This document shows, piece after piece, positions 17,387-28,979 of a stretch of DNA of 64,000 nt. The notes below the pieces were generated by a model. The model made no database searches. It was not told where the DNA came from and was given only the letters and a program-made list of their open reading frames with translations. Source of the DNA: Litchfieldella rifensis (lineage in GTDB: Bacteria; Pseudomonadota; Gammaproteobacteria; Pseudomonadales; Halomonadaceae). The stretch's first letter is position 1, and every line of letters begins with the position of its first letter. The stretch covers positions 122,764 through 186,763 of the forward strand of contig NZ_JBHRUG010000026.1 of assembly GCF_042646605.1 (NCBI RefSeq). The letters run 5' to 3'. Made by a program: the position numbers and the translations under genes.

Positions 17387-17759
17387 ATTCTGCGTGAGCT
17401 TGGCTCTCGTCGCCTGCCAACTTCGGAAATCAGCATGCCTTATGCATGATCTGCATGGGAGAAAGGCTTAATATTAGACCAAAGTCTAGCGCGCTGAGCG
17501 GCGGGCGCTGGCATGTGCCAAGTCCTTGACCTGGCACGTCTTTTTATCAAGATGTTGAGCTAACAGTCAGATTTTCGGAGGTTTTTGGGACGAGGGGTGC
17601 TGCGGGGAATTGCGTGAAGGCAACTGCCTGGCTATGCTGTACGACCTTTTTCGCGCCAGAAACTGGCCGCCTGATGGCCAGGAAAATAAAAAAATTAACA
17701 AAATAGAATAGCACTGATTTTTTCTGGATACAAGACATCGTTTTCTGTGAGGCACGCCC
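17387..17759 (+). other. Long leader/intergenic region before gltB with a second terminator
   Basis: These 373 nt hold no convincing gene. They include a small inverted repeat TAGAC-CAAA-GTCTA (near 17475-17488) and the terminator-like hairpin at 17513-17545. After that comes a stretch that turns AT-rich just upstream of gltB (17680-17720). Either a short RNA ends at 17545, or gltB has a leader with an attenuator. No riboswitch class was recognised. Confidence 0.6.
17513..17545 (+). terminator. Terminator-like hairpin upstream of gltB
   Basis: An 8-bp stem (ATGTGCCA with TGGCACGT, one G-U) and an 11-nt loop are followed directly by C and TTTTT. It lies 159 nt beyond the aroB terminator, with no gene between them. 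Confidence 0.65.
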
Positions 17760-22211
<4,452 letters not shown>

Positions 22212-22247
22212 GCCCGACGTACCCGTTTTCGAGGAGAGACGACGACC

Positions 22248-23666
22248 ATGGCAAACCGTCTGAGCAACGATTTTCAGTTCATCGATGTGGGGCGCCAGGA
22301 CCCGCACAAGAAGGAAGCGCGTACCCGGGCCAAGGAATTCGCCGAGATCTACGAGCCGTACAAGCCCCAGGAAGCGGCCGGCCAGTCGCATCGTTGCCTG
22401 GAGTGCGGCAACCCCTACTGCGAATGGAAGTGTCCGGTCCACAATTACATTCCCAACTGGCTGAAGCTGGTCAGCGAGGGCAATATCCTCGAGGCCGCCG
22501 AGTTGTCGCATCGCACCAACTCGCTGCCCGAGGTATGCGGCCGGGTGTGCCCCCAGGATCGCCTCTGCGAGGGCGCCTGCACGCTCAATGACGGCTTCGG
22601 CGCGGTGACCATCGGCTCGGTGGAGAAGTACATCACCGACACCGCCTTCGCCATGGGCTGGCGCCCGGACATGTCCCAGGTGACCTGGACCGACAAGCGC
22701 GTGGCGGTCATCGGTGCCGGTCCGGCCGGGCTGGGCTGCGCCGATATCCTGGTGCGCAACGGTGTGAAGCCGGTGGTGTTCGACAAGTACCCGGAAATCG
22801 GTGGCCTGCTGACCTTCGGCATCCCCGAGTTCAAGCTCGAGAAGCACGTCATGGAGCGCCGCCGCGCGGTGTTCGAGGAGATGGGCGTGGAATTCCGCCT
22901 GGGTGTCGAGATCGGCAAGGATCAGTCCTTCGAGGCGCTGCTCGAGGAGTACGATGCAGTATTCCTGGGCATGGGCACCTACAAGTACATGAAAGGGGGC
23001 TTTCCCGGCGAGGACCTGCCCGGCGTGCACAAGGCGCTCGACTATTTGATCGCCAACGTCAATCACTGCCTGGGGTTCGAGAAGGACCCGGCCGACTATG
23101 TGTCGCTGGAAGGCCAGCGCGTGGTGGTGCTGGGTGGCGGCGACACCGCCATGGACTGCAACCGTACCGCGATCCGTCAGCGTGCCGCGAGCGTGACCTG
23201 TGCCTATCGCCGCGACGAGGAGAACATGCCGGGCTCCAAGCGCGAAGTGGCCAATGCTCGTGAGGAAGGCGTCGAGTTCCTGTTCAACCGCCAGCCGGTG
23301 GCGGTGATCGGCGAGGACAGGGTCGAAGGCGTCAAGGTGGTGCGCACGCGACTCGGCGAGCCCGACGAGAACGGCCGCCAGCGCCCCGAGGTGGTGCCGG
23401 GCTCCGAGGAGATCCTGCCCGCCGACGCGGTGATCATCGCCTTTGGCTTCCAGCCCAGCGACATCGAGTGGTTCGCGCCCAACGACATCGCCGTCGACGA
23501 GCGCGGCCGGGTCACGGCCCCGGAGCACGGCGCCTACGCCTTCCAGACCAGCAACGAGAAGATCTTTGCCGGCGGCGACATGGTGCGCGGCTCCGACCTG
23601 GTGGTCACCGCCGTCTACGAAGGCCGCCAGGCCGGCGAAGGCATCCTGGATTATCTGGGGGTGTAA
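22248..23666 (+). CDS. gltD: Glutamate synthase small subunit (FAD, NADPH-oxidising)
   Basis: Passes electrons from NADPH through FAD and 4Fe-4S clusters to GltB. The 472-residue product has N-terminal cluster cysteines in HRCLECGNPYCEWKCPVHN (about 49-62) and VCGRVCPQDRLCEGAC (about 97-112). The FAD dinucleotide fold is VIGAGPAGLGCADIL near 150 and the NADPH fold VVVLGGGDTAMDCNR near 290. GAGGAGAG precedes the ATG. A heptamer-derived inverted repeat begins 17 nt after the stop. Confidence 0.98.
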   Translation: MANRLSNDFQFIDVGRQDPHKKEARTRAKEFAEIYEPYKPQEAAGQSHRCLECGNPYCEWKCPVHNYIPNWLKLVSEGNILEAAELSHRTNSLPEVCGRVCPQDRLCEGACTLNDGFGAVTIGSVEKYITDTAFAMGWRPDMSQVTWTDKRVAVIGAGPAGLGCADILVRNGVKPVVFDKYPEIGGLLTFGIPEFKLEKHVMERRRAVFEEMGVEFRLGVEIGKDQSFEALLEEYDAVFLGMGTYKYMKGGFPGEDLPGVHKALDYLIANVNHCLGFEKDPADYVSLEGQRVVVLGGGDTAMDCNRTAIRQRAASVTCAYRRDEENMPGSKREVANAREEGVEFLFNRQPVAVIGEDRVEGVKVVRTRLGEPDENGRQRPEVVPGSEEILPADAVIIAFGFQPSDIEWFAPNDIAVDERGRVTAPEHGAYAFQTSNEKIFAGGDMVRGSDLVVTAVYEGRQAGEGILDYLGV

Positions 23667-23682
23667 CCCCCGCCGCGAGCCA

Positions 23683-23760
23683 CGGGCTGCGAGCCTCGAG
23701 CAGGGCGGAGTGATCATCCTGCTCGAGGCTCGAGGCTCGCAGCTCGCAGCTCGCAGCCCG
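23683..23760. repeat. 7-bp repeat locus B: asymmetric inverted repeat
   Basis: The left arm (23683-23704, 22 nt) is the reverse complement of the right arm (23718-23760, 43 nt), except that the right arm carries three additional 7-mers (AGGCTCG, CAGCTCG, CAGCTCG). The inner 14 bp pair perfectly around a 13-nt loop. The units share the RGCY core of the other arrays. The element starts 17 nt after the gltD stop and might stop gltBD transcription, but no T-tract follows. Confidence 0.9.
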
Positions 23761-23782
23761 AAGCTGCGCGTCGCGCTCGAAA

Positions 23783-23811
23783 TTGAGCCGTTAGCCTATC
23801 TCTGCTACTCT
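23783..23811 (+). promoter_or_regulatory. Putative pyrG promoter with extended -10
   Basis: TTGAGC (23783-23788), a 17-bp spacer and TACTCT (23806-23811) preceded by TGC form an extended -10 arrangement. The predicted leader before pyrG is about 55 nt. Confidence 0.55.
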
Positions 23812-23872
23812 GTCGTCCCATCCTGGCGCGGTTTCCTGCGGCGCCTTCTGATCACGTTTCGACAGGTTTTCC

Positions 23873-25534
23873 ATGACACGATATATCTTCGTGACCGGCG
23901 GCGTTGTGTCCTCTCTCGGCAAGGGCATCGCGTCCGCTTCGCTGGCGGCGATTCTCGAGGCGCGCGGCCTCAAGGTCACCATGCTCAAGCTGGATCCGTA
24001 CATCAACGTCGATCCGGGCACCATGAGCCCCTTCCAGCATGGCGAGGTATTCGTCACCGAAGACGGCGCCGAGACCGACCTCGACCTGGGCCACTACGAA
24101 CGCTTCATCCGCACCAAGATGACCCAGGGCAACAACTTCACCACCGGTCGTGTCTATGAGCACGTGCTGCGCAAGGAGCGCCGTGGCGATTACCTGGGCG
24201 GTACCGTGCAGGTGATCCCGCACATCACCGACGAGATCAAGCGCCGCGTCTATGCCGGCGGCGAAGGGTTCGATGTGGCGCTGGTGGAGATCGGCGGCAC
24301 GGTGGGCGATATCGAATCGCTGCCGTTTCTCGAATCGATTCGCCAGATCAGAAGCGAGTTGGGTGCCAATCACGCCATTTTCATGCACCTCACGCTGGTG
24401 CCCTATATCAAGACCGCCGGCGAAACCAAGACCAAGCCGACCCAGCACAGCGTCAAGGAACTGCGCTCGATCGGGATTCAGCCGGACATCCTGATCTGTC
24501 GCAGTGAGGTCGAGCTCGAGGAGAGCGAGCGGCGCAAGATCGCGCTGTTCACCAACGTCGAGGAGCGCGCCGTGGTGCCGCTGCAGGATGCCGACACCAT
24601 CTACCGCATTCCGCTGATGCTCCACGAGCACGGTCTCGACGAGATCGTCTGCGACAAGCTGCGACTCGAGGCTGGCGAAGCCGACCTGTCCGAGTGGATC
24701 CGCGTGCTGGATGCCAAGCTCAATCCGCTGAAGTCGGTCAACATCGCCATGGTCGGCAAGTACATGGAGCTGCTCGACGCCTACAAGTCGCTCAACGAGG
24801 CGTTGATCCACGCCGGTATCCAGAGCCGGATCAAGATCAATGTCGACTATATCGACTCCGAGGACATCGAGCGTCACGGCACCGAACGCCTGGCGGGAAA
24901 AGACGCCATCCTGGTGCCCGGCGGCTTCGGCGAGCGCGGTGTGGAAGGCAAGATCGCCACCGCCCGCTATGCCCGTGAGAACGGCGTGCCCTATCTCGGT
25001 ATCTGCCTGGGCATGCAGGTGGCGGTGATCGAGTTCGCTCGCCACCTGGCCGGTTGGGCCGATGCCGACTCCACCGAGTTCACACGCGATACCCAGCATC
25101 CGGTGATCGGGTTGATCACCGAATGGATCAACGCCGAGGGCAAGATCGAGCTGCGCGACGAGGCCTCCGACCTGGGCGGAACCATGCGTCTCGGCGGCCA
25201 GGTCTGTCATCTCAAGGCCGGCACCAAGGCGCATGAGGCCTATGGTGCCGATGAAATCGTCGAGCGTCATCGTCACCGTTTCGAGGTCAATAACCAGTTC
25301 ATCGACGAGCTCGAGAAGGCCGGGTTGGTGGTCTCGGGCAAGAGCGTCGACCAGTCGCTGGTGGAAATGATCGAGTTGCCGGATCATCCTTGGTTTGTGG
25401 CCTGCCAGTTCCATCCGGAATTCACCTCCACGCCGCGCGACGGCCACCCGCTGTTCACCGGTTTCGTCAGTGCAGCGCTGGAGCACAAGAATGTGCGGGC
25501 TCGCCAACATGCCCAGGCCCAACCGCAGGGCTGA
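23873..25534 (+). CDS. pyrG: CTP synthase
   Basis: Aminates UTP to CTP with ATP and glutamine. The 553-residue product has the N-terminal synthetase domain (TRYIFVTGGVVSSLGKGIAS at 2-21, then KLDPYINVDPGTMSPFQHGE). The C-terminal class I amidotransferase domain has its nucleophile Cys in GICLGMQ (about 379) and catalytic His/Glu in CQFHPEFTS (about 515). pyrG-kdsA-eno is a conserved run; the kdsA start is 9 nt downstream. Confidence 0.98.
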   Translation: MTRYIFVTGGVVSSLGKGIASASLAAILEARGLKVTMLKLDPYINVDPGTMSPFQHGEVFVTEDGAETDLDLGHYERFIRTKMTQGNNFTTGRVYEHVLRKERRGDYLGGTVQVIPHITDEIKRRVYAGGEGFDVALVEIGGTVGDIESLPFLESIRQIRSELGANHAIFMHLTLVPYIKTAGETKTKPTQHSVKELRSIGIQPDILICRSEVELEESERRKIALFTNVEERAVVPLQDADTIYRIPLMLHEHGLDEIVCDKLRLEAGEADLSEWIRVLDAKLNPLKSVNIAMVGKYMELLDAYKSLNEALIHAGIQSRIKINVDYIDSEDIERHGTERLAGKDAILVPGGFGERGVEGKIATARYARENGVPYLGICLGMQVAVIEFARHLAGWADADSTEFTRDTQHPVIGLITEWINAEGKIELRDEASDLGGTMRLGGQVCHLKAGTKAHEAYGADEIVERHRHRFEVNNQFIDELEKAGLVVSGKSVDQSLVEMIELPDHPWFVACQFHPEFTSTPRDGHPLFTGFVSAALEHKNVRARQHAQAQPQG

Positions 25535-25543
25535 GGAGACTGC

Positions 25544-26395
25544 ATGCAAGATCAGGAGAAAGTCATCGAATTCGCCGGCCTCGAAGCCGGCAATTCATTG
25601 CCGTTGGCGCTGTTCGGCGGCATGAATGTGCTGGAATCCCGCGACATGGCCCTGGAGGTCGCCGAGGCCTATGTCGAGGTGACCGGCAAGCTCGGCATGC
25701 CCTATGTGTTCAAGGCCAGCTTCGACAAGGCCAATCGCAGCTCGATCCACTCCTTCCGTGGTCCCGGGCTGGAAAAGGGTCTGGAGATCCTGGCCGAGGT
25801 CAAGTCGCGCTTTGGGGTGCCGATCTTGACCGATGTCCATGAGCCGTGGCAGGCCGGGCCCGTTGCCCAGGTGGCCGATATCATCCAGTTGCCGGCCTTT
25901 CTGGCGCGCCAAACCGACCTGGTGGTGGCCATGGCCGAGACCGGCGCGGTGATCAATATCAAGAAGCCGCAGTTCCTGGCGCCTCAAGAGATGCGCCATA
26001 TCATCAAGAAGTGCGAGGAAGCCGGCAACCGGCGCCTGATCCTCTGCGAACGGGGATCGAGCTTCGGTTACAACAACCTGGTGGTCGACATGCTCGGCTT
26101 CGGCGAGATGAAGCAGACCGGCTATCCACTGTTCTTCGACGTCACCCACTCGCTGCAGCGTCCCGGTGGCCGTTCCGACAGTGCGGGAGGGCGCCGGGCC
26201 CAGGTCGCCGAGCTGGCGCGGGCGGGGGTCGCCGTGGGCCTCGCCGGGCTGTTTCTCGAGGCCCATCCCGACCCGGAAAATGCCAAGTGCGATGGTCCCT
26301 GCGCCCTGCCGCTGGACAGGCTGGAGCCCTTCCTGACCCAGTTGAAAGCCCTCGATGACCTGGTCAAGGGCTTCCCTGCACTGGAGATTTCTTGA
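25544..26395 (+). CDS. kdsA: 2-dehydro-3-deoxyphosphooctonate aldolase (KDO-8-P synthase)
   Basis: Condenses phosphoenolpyruvate and arabinose 5-phosphate to KDO-8-P for lipopolysaccharide inner core. The 283-residue product has FKASFDKANRSSIHSFRGPG near 56-75, LTDVHEPWQAGPVA near 95-108 and CERGSSFGYNNLVVDM near 167-182, all conserved in KdsA. GAGGAG lies 5 nt before the ATG, and it probably shares the pyrG transcript. The neighbour eno makes the PEP substrate. Confidence 0.97.
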   Translation: MQDQEKVIEFAGLEAGNSLPLALFGGMNVLESRDMALEVAEAYVEVTGKLGMPYVFKASFDKANRSSIHSFRGPGLEKGLEILAEVKSRFGVPILTDVHEPWQAGPVAQVADIIQLPAFLARQTDLVVAMAETGAVINIKKPQFLAPQEMRHIIKKCEEAGNRRLILCERGSSFGYNNLVVDMLGFGEMKQTGYPLFFDVTHSLQRPGGRSDSAGGRRAQVAELARAGVAVGLAGLFLEAHPDPENAKCDGPCALPLDRLEPFLTQLKALDDLVKGFPALEIS

Positions 26396-26455
26396 GCGGA
26401 GCCGTGAACTCTCGACTCAATCGATATCAACGCTGACTCAATAGGACGACACACG

Positions 26456-27751
26456 ATGACCAAGATTGTCGATATCCGCGCCCTCGAGGTGCTCGACTCC
26501 CGCGGCAACCCCACCGTTCAGGCCGAGGTCATTCTCGAAGACGCTGCCAAGGGCGTCGCCTGCGCGCCCAGCGGTGCTTCCACCGGTTCACGAGAGGCCC
26601 TGGAGCTGCGCGACGGTGACAAGTCCCGCTATCTGGGCAAGGGCGTGCTAAAGGCGGTGGAGGCCGTCAACGGCCAGATTCGCGAGCGGCTCATGGGCAT
26701 GGACGCGCTCGACCAGCGCGGCCTCGACACCGCCATGCTGGAGCTCGATGGCACCGACAACAAGGCCAACCTCGGCGCCAACGCCATCCTCGCGGTGTCG
26801 CTGGCCGCCGCCAAGGCTGCCGCCCAGTCCCAGGGGGTCGAGCTCTACGCCCATATCGCCGAGCTTTACGGCCAGCCGGGGCAATACTGCATGCCGGTGC
26901 CGATGATGAACATCCTCAACGGTGGCGAGCACGCCGACAACAATGTCGATATCCAGGAATTCATGGTCCAGCCGGTGGGCGCTTCGAGTTTCCGGGAAGC
27001 GTTGCGCATGGGGGCCGAGATCTTCCATACCCTGAAGAAGGTGCTGTCGGCCCGTGGCCTGTCCACCTCGGTGGGCGATGAGGGCGGTTTCGCCCCTAAC
27101 CTGGCATCCAATGCCGAGGCCCTGGAAGTGATCAAGCAGGCCGTCGCGGACGCTGGCTATGCCCTGGGCAAGGACGTGACCCTGGCACTCGACTGCGCCT
27201 CGAGCGAGTTCTACAAGAATGGCCAGTACGACCTGGCCGGCGAGGGCAAGTCCTACGATGCCAGTGGCTTCGTCGATTATCTCGCCGAGCTGTGTGAAGC
27301 CTACCCGATCGTGTCGATCGAAGACGGTATGGACGAGTCCGACTGGGCCGGCTGGAAGGCGCTGACCGACAAGCTGGGCGATCGTGTGCAGCTCGTCGGC
27401 GACGACCTGTTCGTCACCAATACCCGAATCCTCAAGCGCGGTATCGATGAGCGGATCGGTAACTCCATCCTGATCAAGTTCAACCAGATCGGCTCGCTGT
27501 CCGAAACCCTGGATGCCATCAAGATGGCTCAGGATGCCGGCTTCACCGCGGTGATCTCGCATCGCTCCGGCGAGACCGAGGACACCACCATCGCCGACCT
27601 GGCCGTGGCCACCTCCGCCGGCCAGATCAAGACCGGCTCGCTGTGCCGCTCCGATCGGGTCGCCAAGTACAACCGTCTGCTGGTGATCGAACAGCAACTG
27701 GGCGACAAGGCGAGCTATCCGGGCCTGGCCGCCATCAAGGGACAGGGCTGA
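26456..27751 (+). CDS. eno: Enolase
   Basis: Interconverts 2-phosphoglycerate and phosphoenolpyruvate in glycolysis; in many gammaproteobacteria also part of the RNA degradosome. The 431-residue product shows GASTGSREALELRDGD near 41, the metal ligands in LALDCASSEFY and SIEDGMDESDW, and the signature ILIKFNQIGSLSETLDAI near 339-356, then SHRSGETEDTTIADL. The 60-nt gap to kdsA has no terminator. The eno terminator follows; ftsB, usually next in pseudomonads, is absent and the Csr/Rsm RNA comes instead. Confidence 0.98.
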   Translation: MTKIVDIRALEVLDSRGNPTVQAEVILEDAAKGVACAPSGASTGSREALELRDGDKSRYLGKGVLKAVEAVNGQIRERLMGMDALDQRGLDTAMLELDGTDNKANLGANAILAVSLAAAKAAAQSQGVELYAHIAELYGQPGQYCMPVPMMNILNGGEHADNNVDIQEFMVQPVGASSFREALRMGAEIFHTLKKVLSARGLSTSVGDEGGFAPNLASNAEALEVIKQAVADAGYALGKDVTLALDCASSEFYKNGQYDLAGEGKSYDASGFVDYLAELCEAYPIVSIEDGMDESDWAGWKALTDKLGDRVQLVGDDLFVTNTRILKRGIDERIGNSILIKFNQIGSLSETLDAIKMAQDAGFTAVISHRSGETEDTTIADLAVATSAGQIKTGSLCRSDRVAKYNRLLVIEQQLGDKASYPGLAAIKGQG

Positions 27752-27762
27752 GTTCACTCTCC

Positions 27763-27795
27763 CGGTGAAGGCGCGTCGGCGCCTTCACCGCCTTT
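27763..27795 (+). terminator. Terminator of the pyrG-kdsA-eno operon
   Basis: A 12-bp perfect stem (CGGTGAAGGCGC with its complement) with a GTCG loop at 27763-27790; the following CCTTT is a weak T-tract. Confidence 0.7.
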
Positions 27796-27893
27796 CCGGG
27801 CATCATCTCTGCGCTGGCTTCCTGCGCTGTGGCTCTCGTCTGCCGGGCCAGTGCCCCTGAGGCGAGGTGACTGTAGGCGATCTCTTCAATTCT

Positions 27894-27911
27894 TGTAAGA
27901 CATTTCCTACA
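27894..27911 (+). promoter_or_regulatory. GacA-type upstream activating sequence
   Basis: TGTAAG-ACATTT-CCTACA matches the known GacA/UvrY box of Csr/Rsm RNA genes (TGTAAG-N6-CTTACA, often with AT in the middle of the spacer) with one mismatch. It lies about 100 nt upstream of the RNA start inferred here. Confidence 0.75.
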
Positions 27912-27964
27912 TTTGCACGGCGAAGTTGGCTATCTTGATCAAAAAACAACCAGCTCTTGGCGCA

Positions 27965-27993
27965 ATGACTTTTTGTATCTCATTGATTATAAA
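27965..27993 (+). promoter_or_regulatory. Putative promoter of the Csr/Rsm RNA
   Basis: ATGACT (27965-27970), a 17-bp spacer and TATAAA (27988-27993) predict a start near 28000, just before the first GGA hairpin. The distance from the GacA box is longer than in most Pseudomonas examples, so another start is possible. Confidence 0.5.
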
Positions 27994-27999
27994 GAGGTG

Positions 28000-28256
28000 T
28001 AAACAGCTCCTCAGCAGGCGGGATAACTGCTGAGGTGAGATGCCCCCGCTTGAGAAGTCTTGCGTAGCTGCCACAATGACGTTGGGATTTGGAGAGGCGA
28101 GGAGCGCTTTTCCGGCAGGATGCAACGGGATGCTAGTCGTGGTGCGCCGGGTGTGGCAGGACGTCGCCTCCTGGCAAGGAAGTCACCGTAGGAGTCGAGC
28201 AGAGGGACCTGCTCAAGGGAATGGCTGGGAGCGGGCGACCTTCGGGTCGCCTTTTT
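28000..28256 (+). ncRNA. Csr/Rsm-family regulatory RNA (RsmZ/CsrB-like), CsrA-sequestering
   Basis: No protein-coding frame fits this stretch. It carries twelve GGA motifs in about 210 nt (28021, 28085, 28091, 28101, 28118, 28128, 28159, 28178, 28191, 28205, 28218, 28228). Several are presented in hairpin loops: CCTCAGCAG/CTGCTGAGG (28009-28035) exposes GGGAT, and GAGCAG/CTGCTC (28197-28214) exposes AGGGAC. Such stems are the known CsrA/RsmA binding sites. A GacA-type box lies upstream and a strong terminator ends it. The position next to fdxA matches rsmZ of Pseudomonas (rpoS-rsmZ-fdxA). The predicted 257 nt is nearer CsrB/CsrC than the roughly 120-nt RsmZ. csrA itself lies at 38219. Exact ends and family name are inference. 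Confidence 0.85.
28234..28256 (+). terminator. Terminator of the Csr/Rsm RNA
   Basis: GGCGACC-TTCG-GGTCGCC with a stable UUCG tetraloop, followed by TTTTT. Confidence 0.93.
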
Positions 28257-28267
28257 CATGGCGGTTA

Positions 28268-28312
28268 ATACAAGAAACGCCGAATGTCGTGGACATTCGG
28301 CGTTTCTTGTAT
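28268..28312. terminator. 21-bp perfect hairpin, probable bidirectional terminator
   Basis: Left arm 28268-28288 and right arm 28292-28312 are perfect complements with a 3-nt loop. The stem includes GCCGAATGTC and is flanked by AAGAAAC/GTTTCTT so that a T-rich run follows the GC-rich part on either strand. It lies between the plus-strand RNA and the minus-strand fdxA, so it can serve both. Confidence 0.7.
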
Positions 28313-28349
28313 CTTGCTGCCAGGATCACGTATCCAAAAGGAAACGCTT

Positions 28350-28400
28350 GCCTGCATCGACGAGCAGGGTGAGGCGCAACGCAGCGATTCACCCGCAGGC
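28350..28400. repeat. Nested inverted repeat after fdxA
   Basis: GCCTGC (28350) pairs with GCAGGC (28395), and inside it GGGTGA (28367) pairs with TCACCC (28389). It lies 17 nt beyond the fdxA stop on the minus strand; possibly a 3' structure of fdxA mRNA. Confidence 0.4.
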
Positions 28401-28416
28401 ATTGGGGCACGTTTCT

Positions 28417-28740
28417 TCAGCGTTCCAGGTATTCCAGCTTGCCAGGCTTGCCATCCCACTCCTCGGCATCGGCCGGCGGGTCCTTCTTCTCGGCGATATT
28501 CGGCCACACTTCGGCAAGCTCGGCATTCAGCTCGATGAAGGCCTTCTGGTCATCCGGCAATTCATCTTCGGAGAAGATCGCTTCGGCAGGGCACTCCGGC
28601 TCGCACAGGGCGCAGTCGATACACTCGTCGGGATGAATGACCAGGAAGTTGGGCCCTTCATAGAAGCAGTCCACCGGACACACTTCGACGCAGTCGGTGT
28701 ACTTGCACTTGATGCAGTTTTCTGTGACGACGAATGTCAT
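28417..28740 (-). CDS. fdxA: Seven-iron ferredoxin (3Fe-4S / 4Fe-4S)
   Basis: A small soluble electron carrier with one 3Fe-4S and one 4Fe-4S cluster. The 107-residue length and the start MTFVVTENCIKCKYTDCVEV are characteristic. Cluster cysteines are in CIKCKYTDCVEVCPVDC and in CIDCALCEPECP (about residues 40-51). The acidic C-terminal tail is typical of the Azotobacter/Pseudomonas FdI type. GGGAGA lies before the ATG, and a TATAAT (minus strand, 28826-28821) is a likely -10. fdxA next to mutS is conserved in pseudomonads. Confidence 0.96.
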   Translation of the reverse strand: MTFVVTENCIKCKYTDCVEVCPVDCFYEGPNFLVIHPDECIDCALCEPECPAEAIFSEDELPDDQKAFIELNAELAEVWPNIAEKKDPPADAEEWDGKPGKLEYLER

Positions 28741-28979
28741 GGGGTCTCCCTCGGTCGTGATCGGCGCGGCGATGCTGACGCGCCGACACCTGGGTAAGCT
28801 GGGTTATAAGTGGCAGGAGTATTATAAGCCGCTATTCTAATGGCGCCACATTCTAGTCGCGCCACCGAGGCCTGGGCAAGCCGCTGCCCCGGCCGGCTCC
28901 AGACCGTTTTGGCATGCTCTCATGCCGTCATTCTTACCGTCTTGGTCAATCCTGGTGCCCGAGAGTGCCTGAACCGCCA

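Noticed and set aside
17387..17759. Glutamine or other riboswitch upstream of gltB
   Set aside because: I could not fit any known riboswitch consensus; only the terminator hairpin is supported.
28040..28372. A 110-codon open frame in the Rsm RNA region
   Set aside because: It has no recognisable protein similarity, runs through the RNA terminator and the 21-bp hairpin, and lacks a good start.
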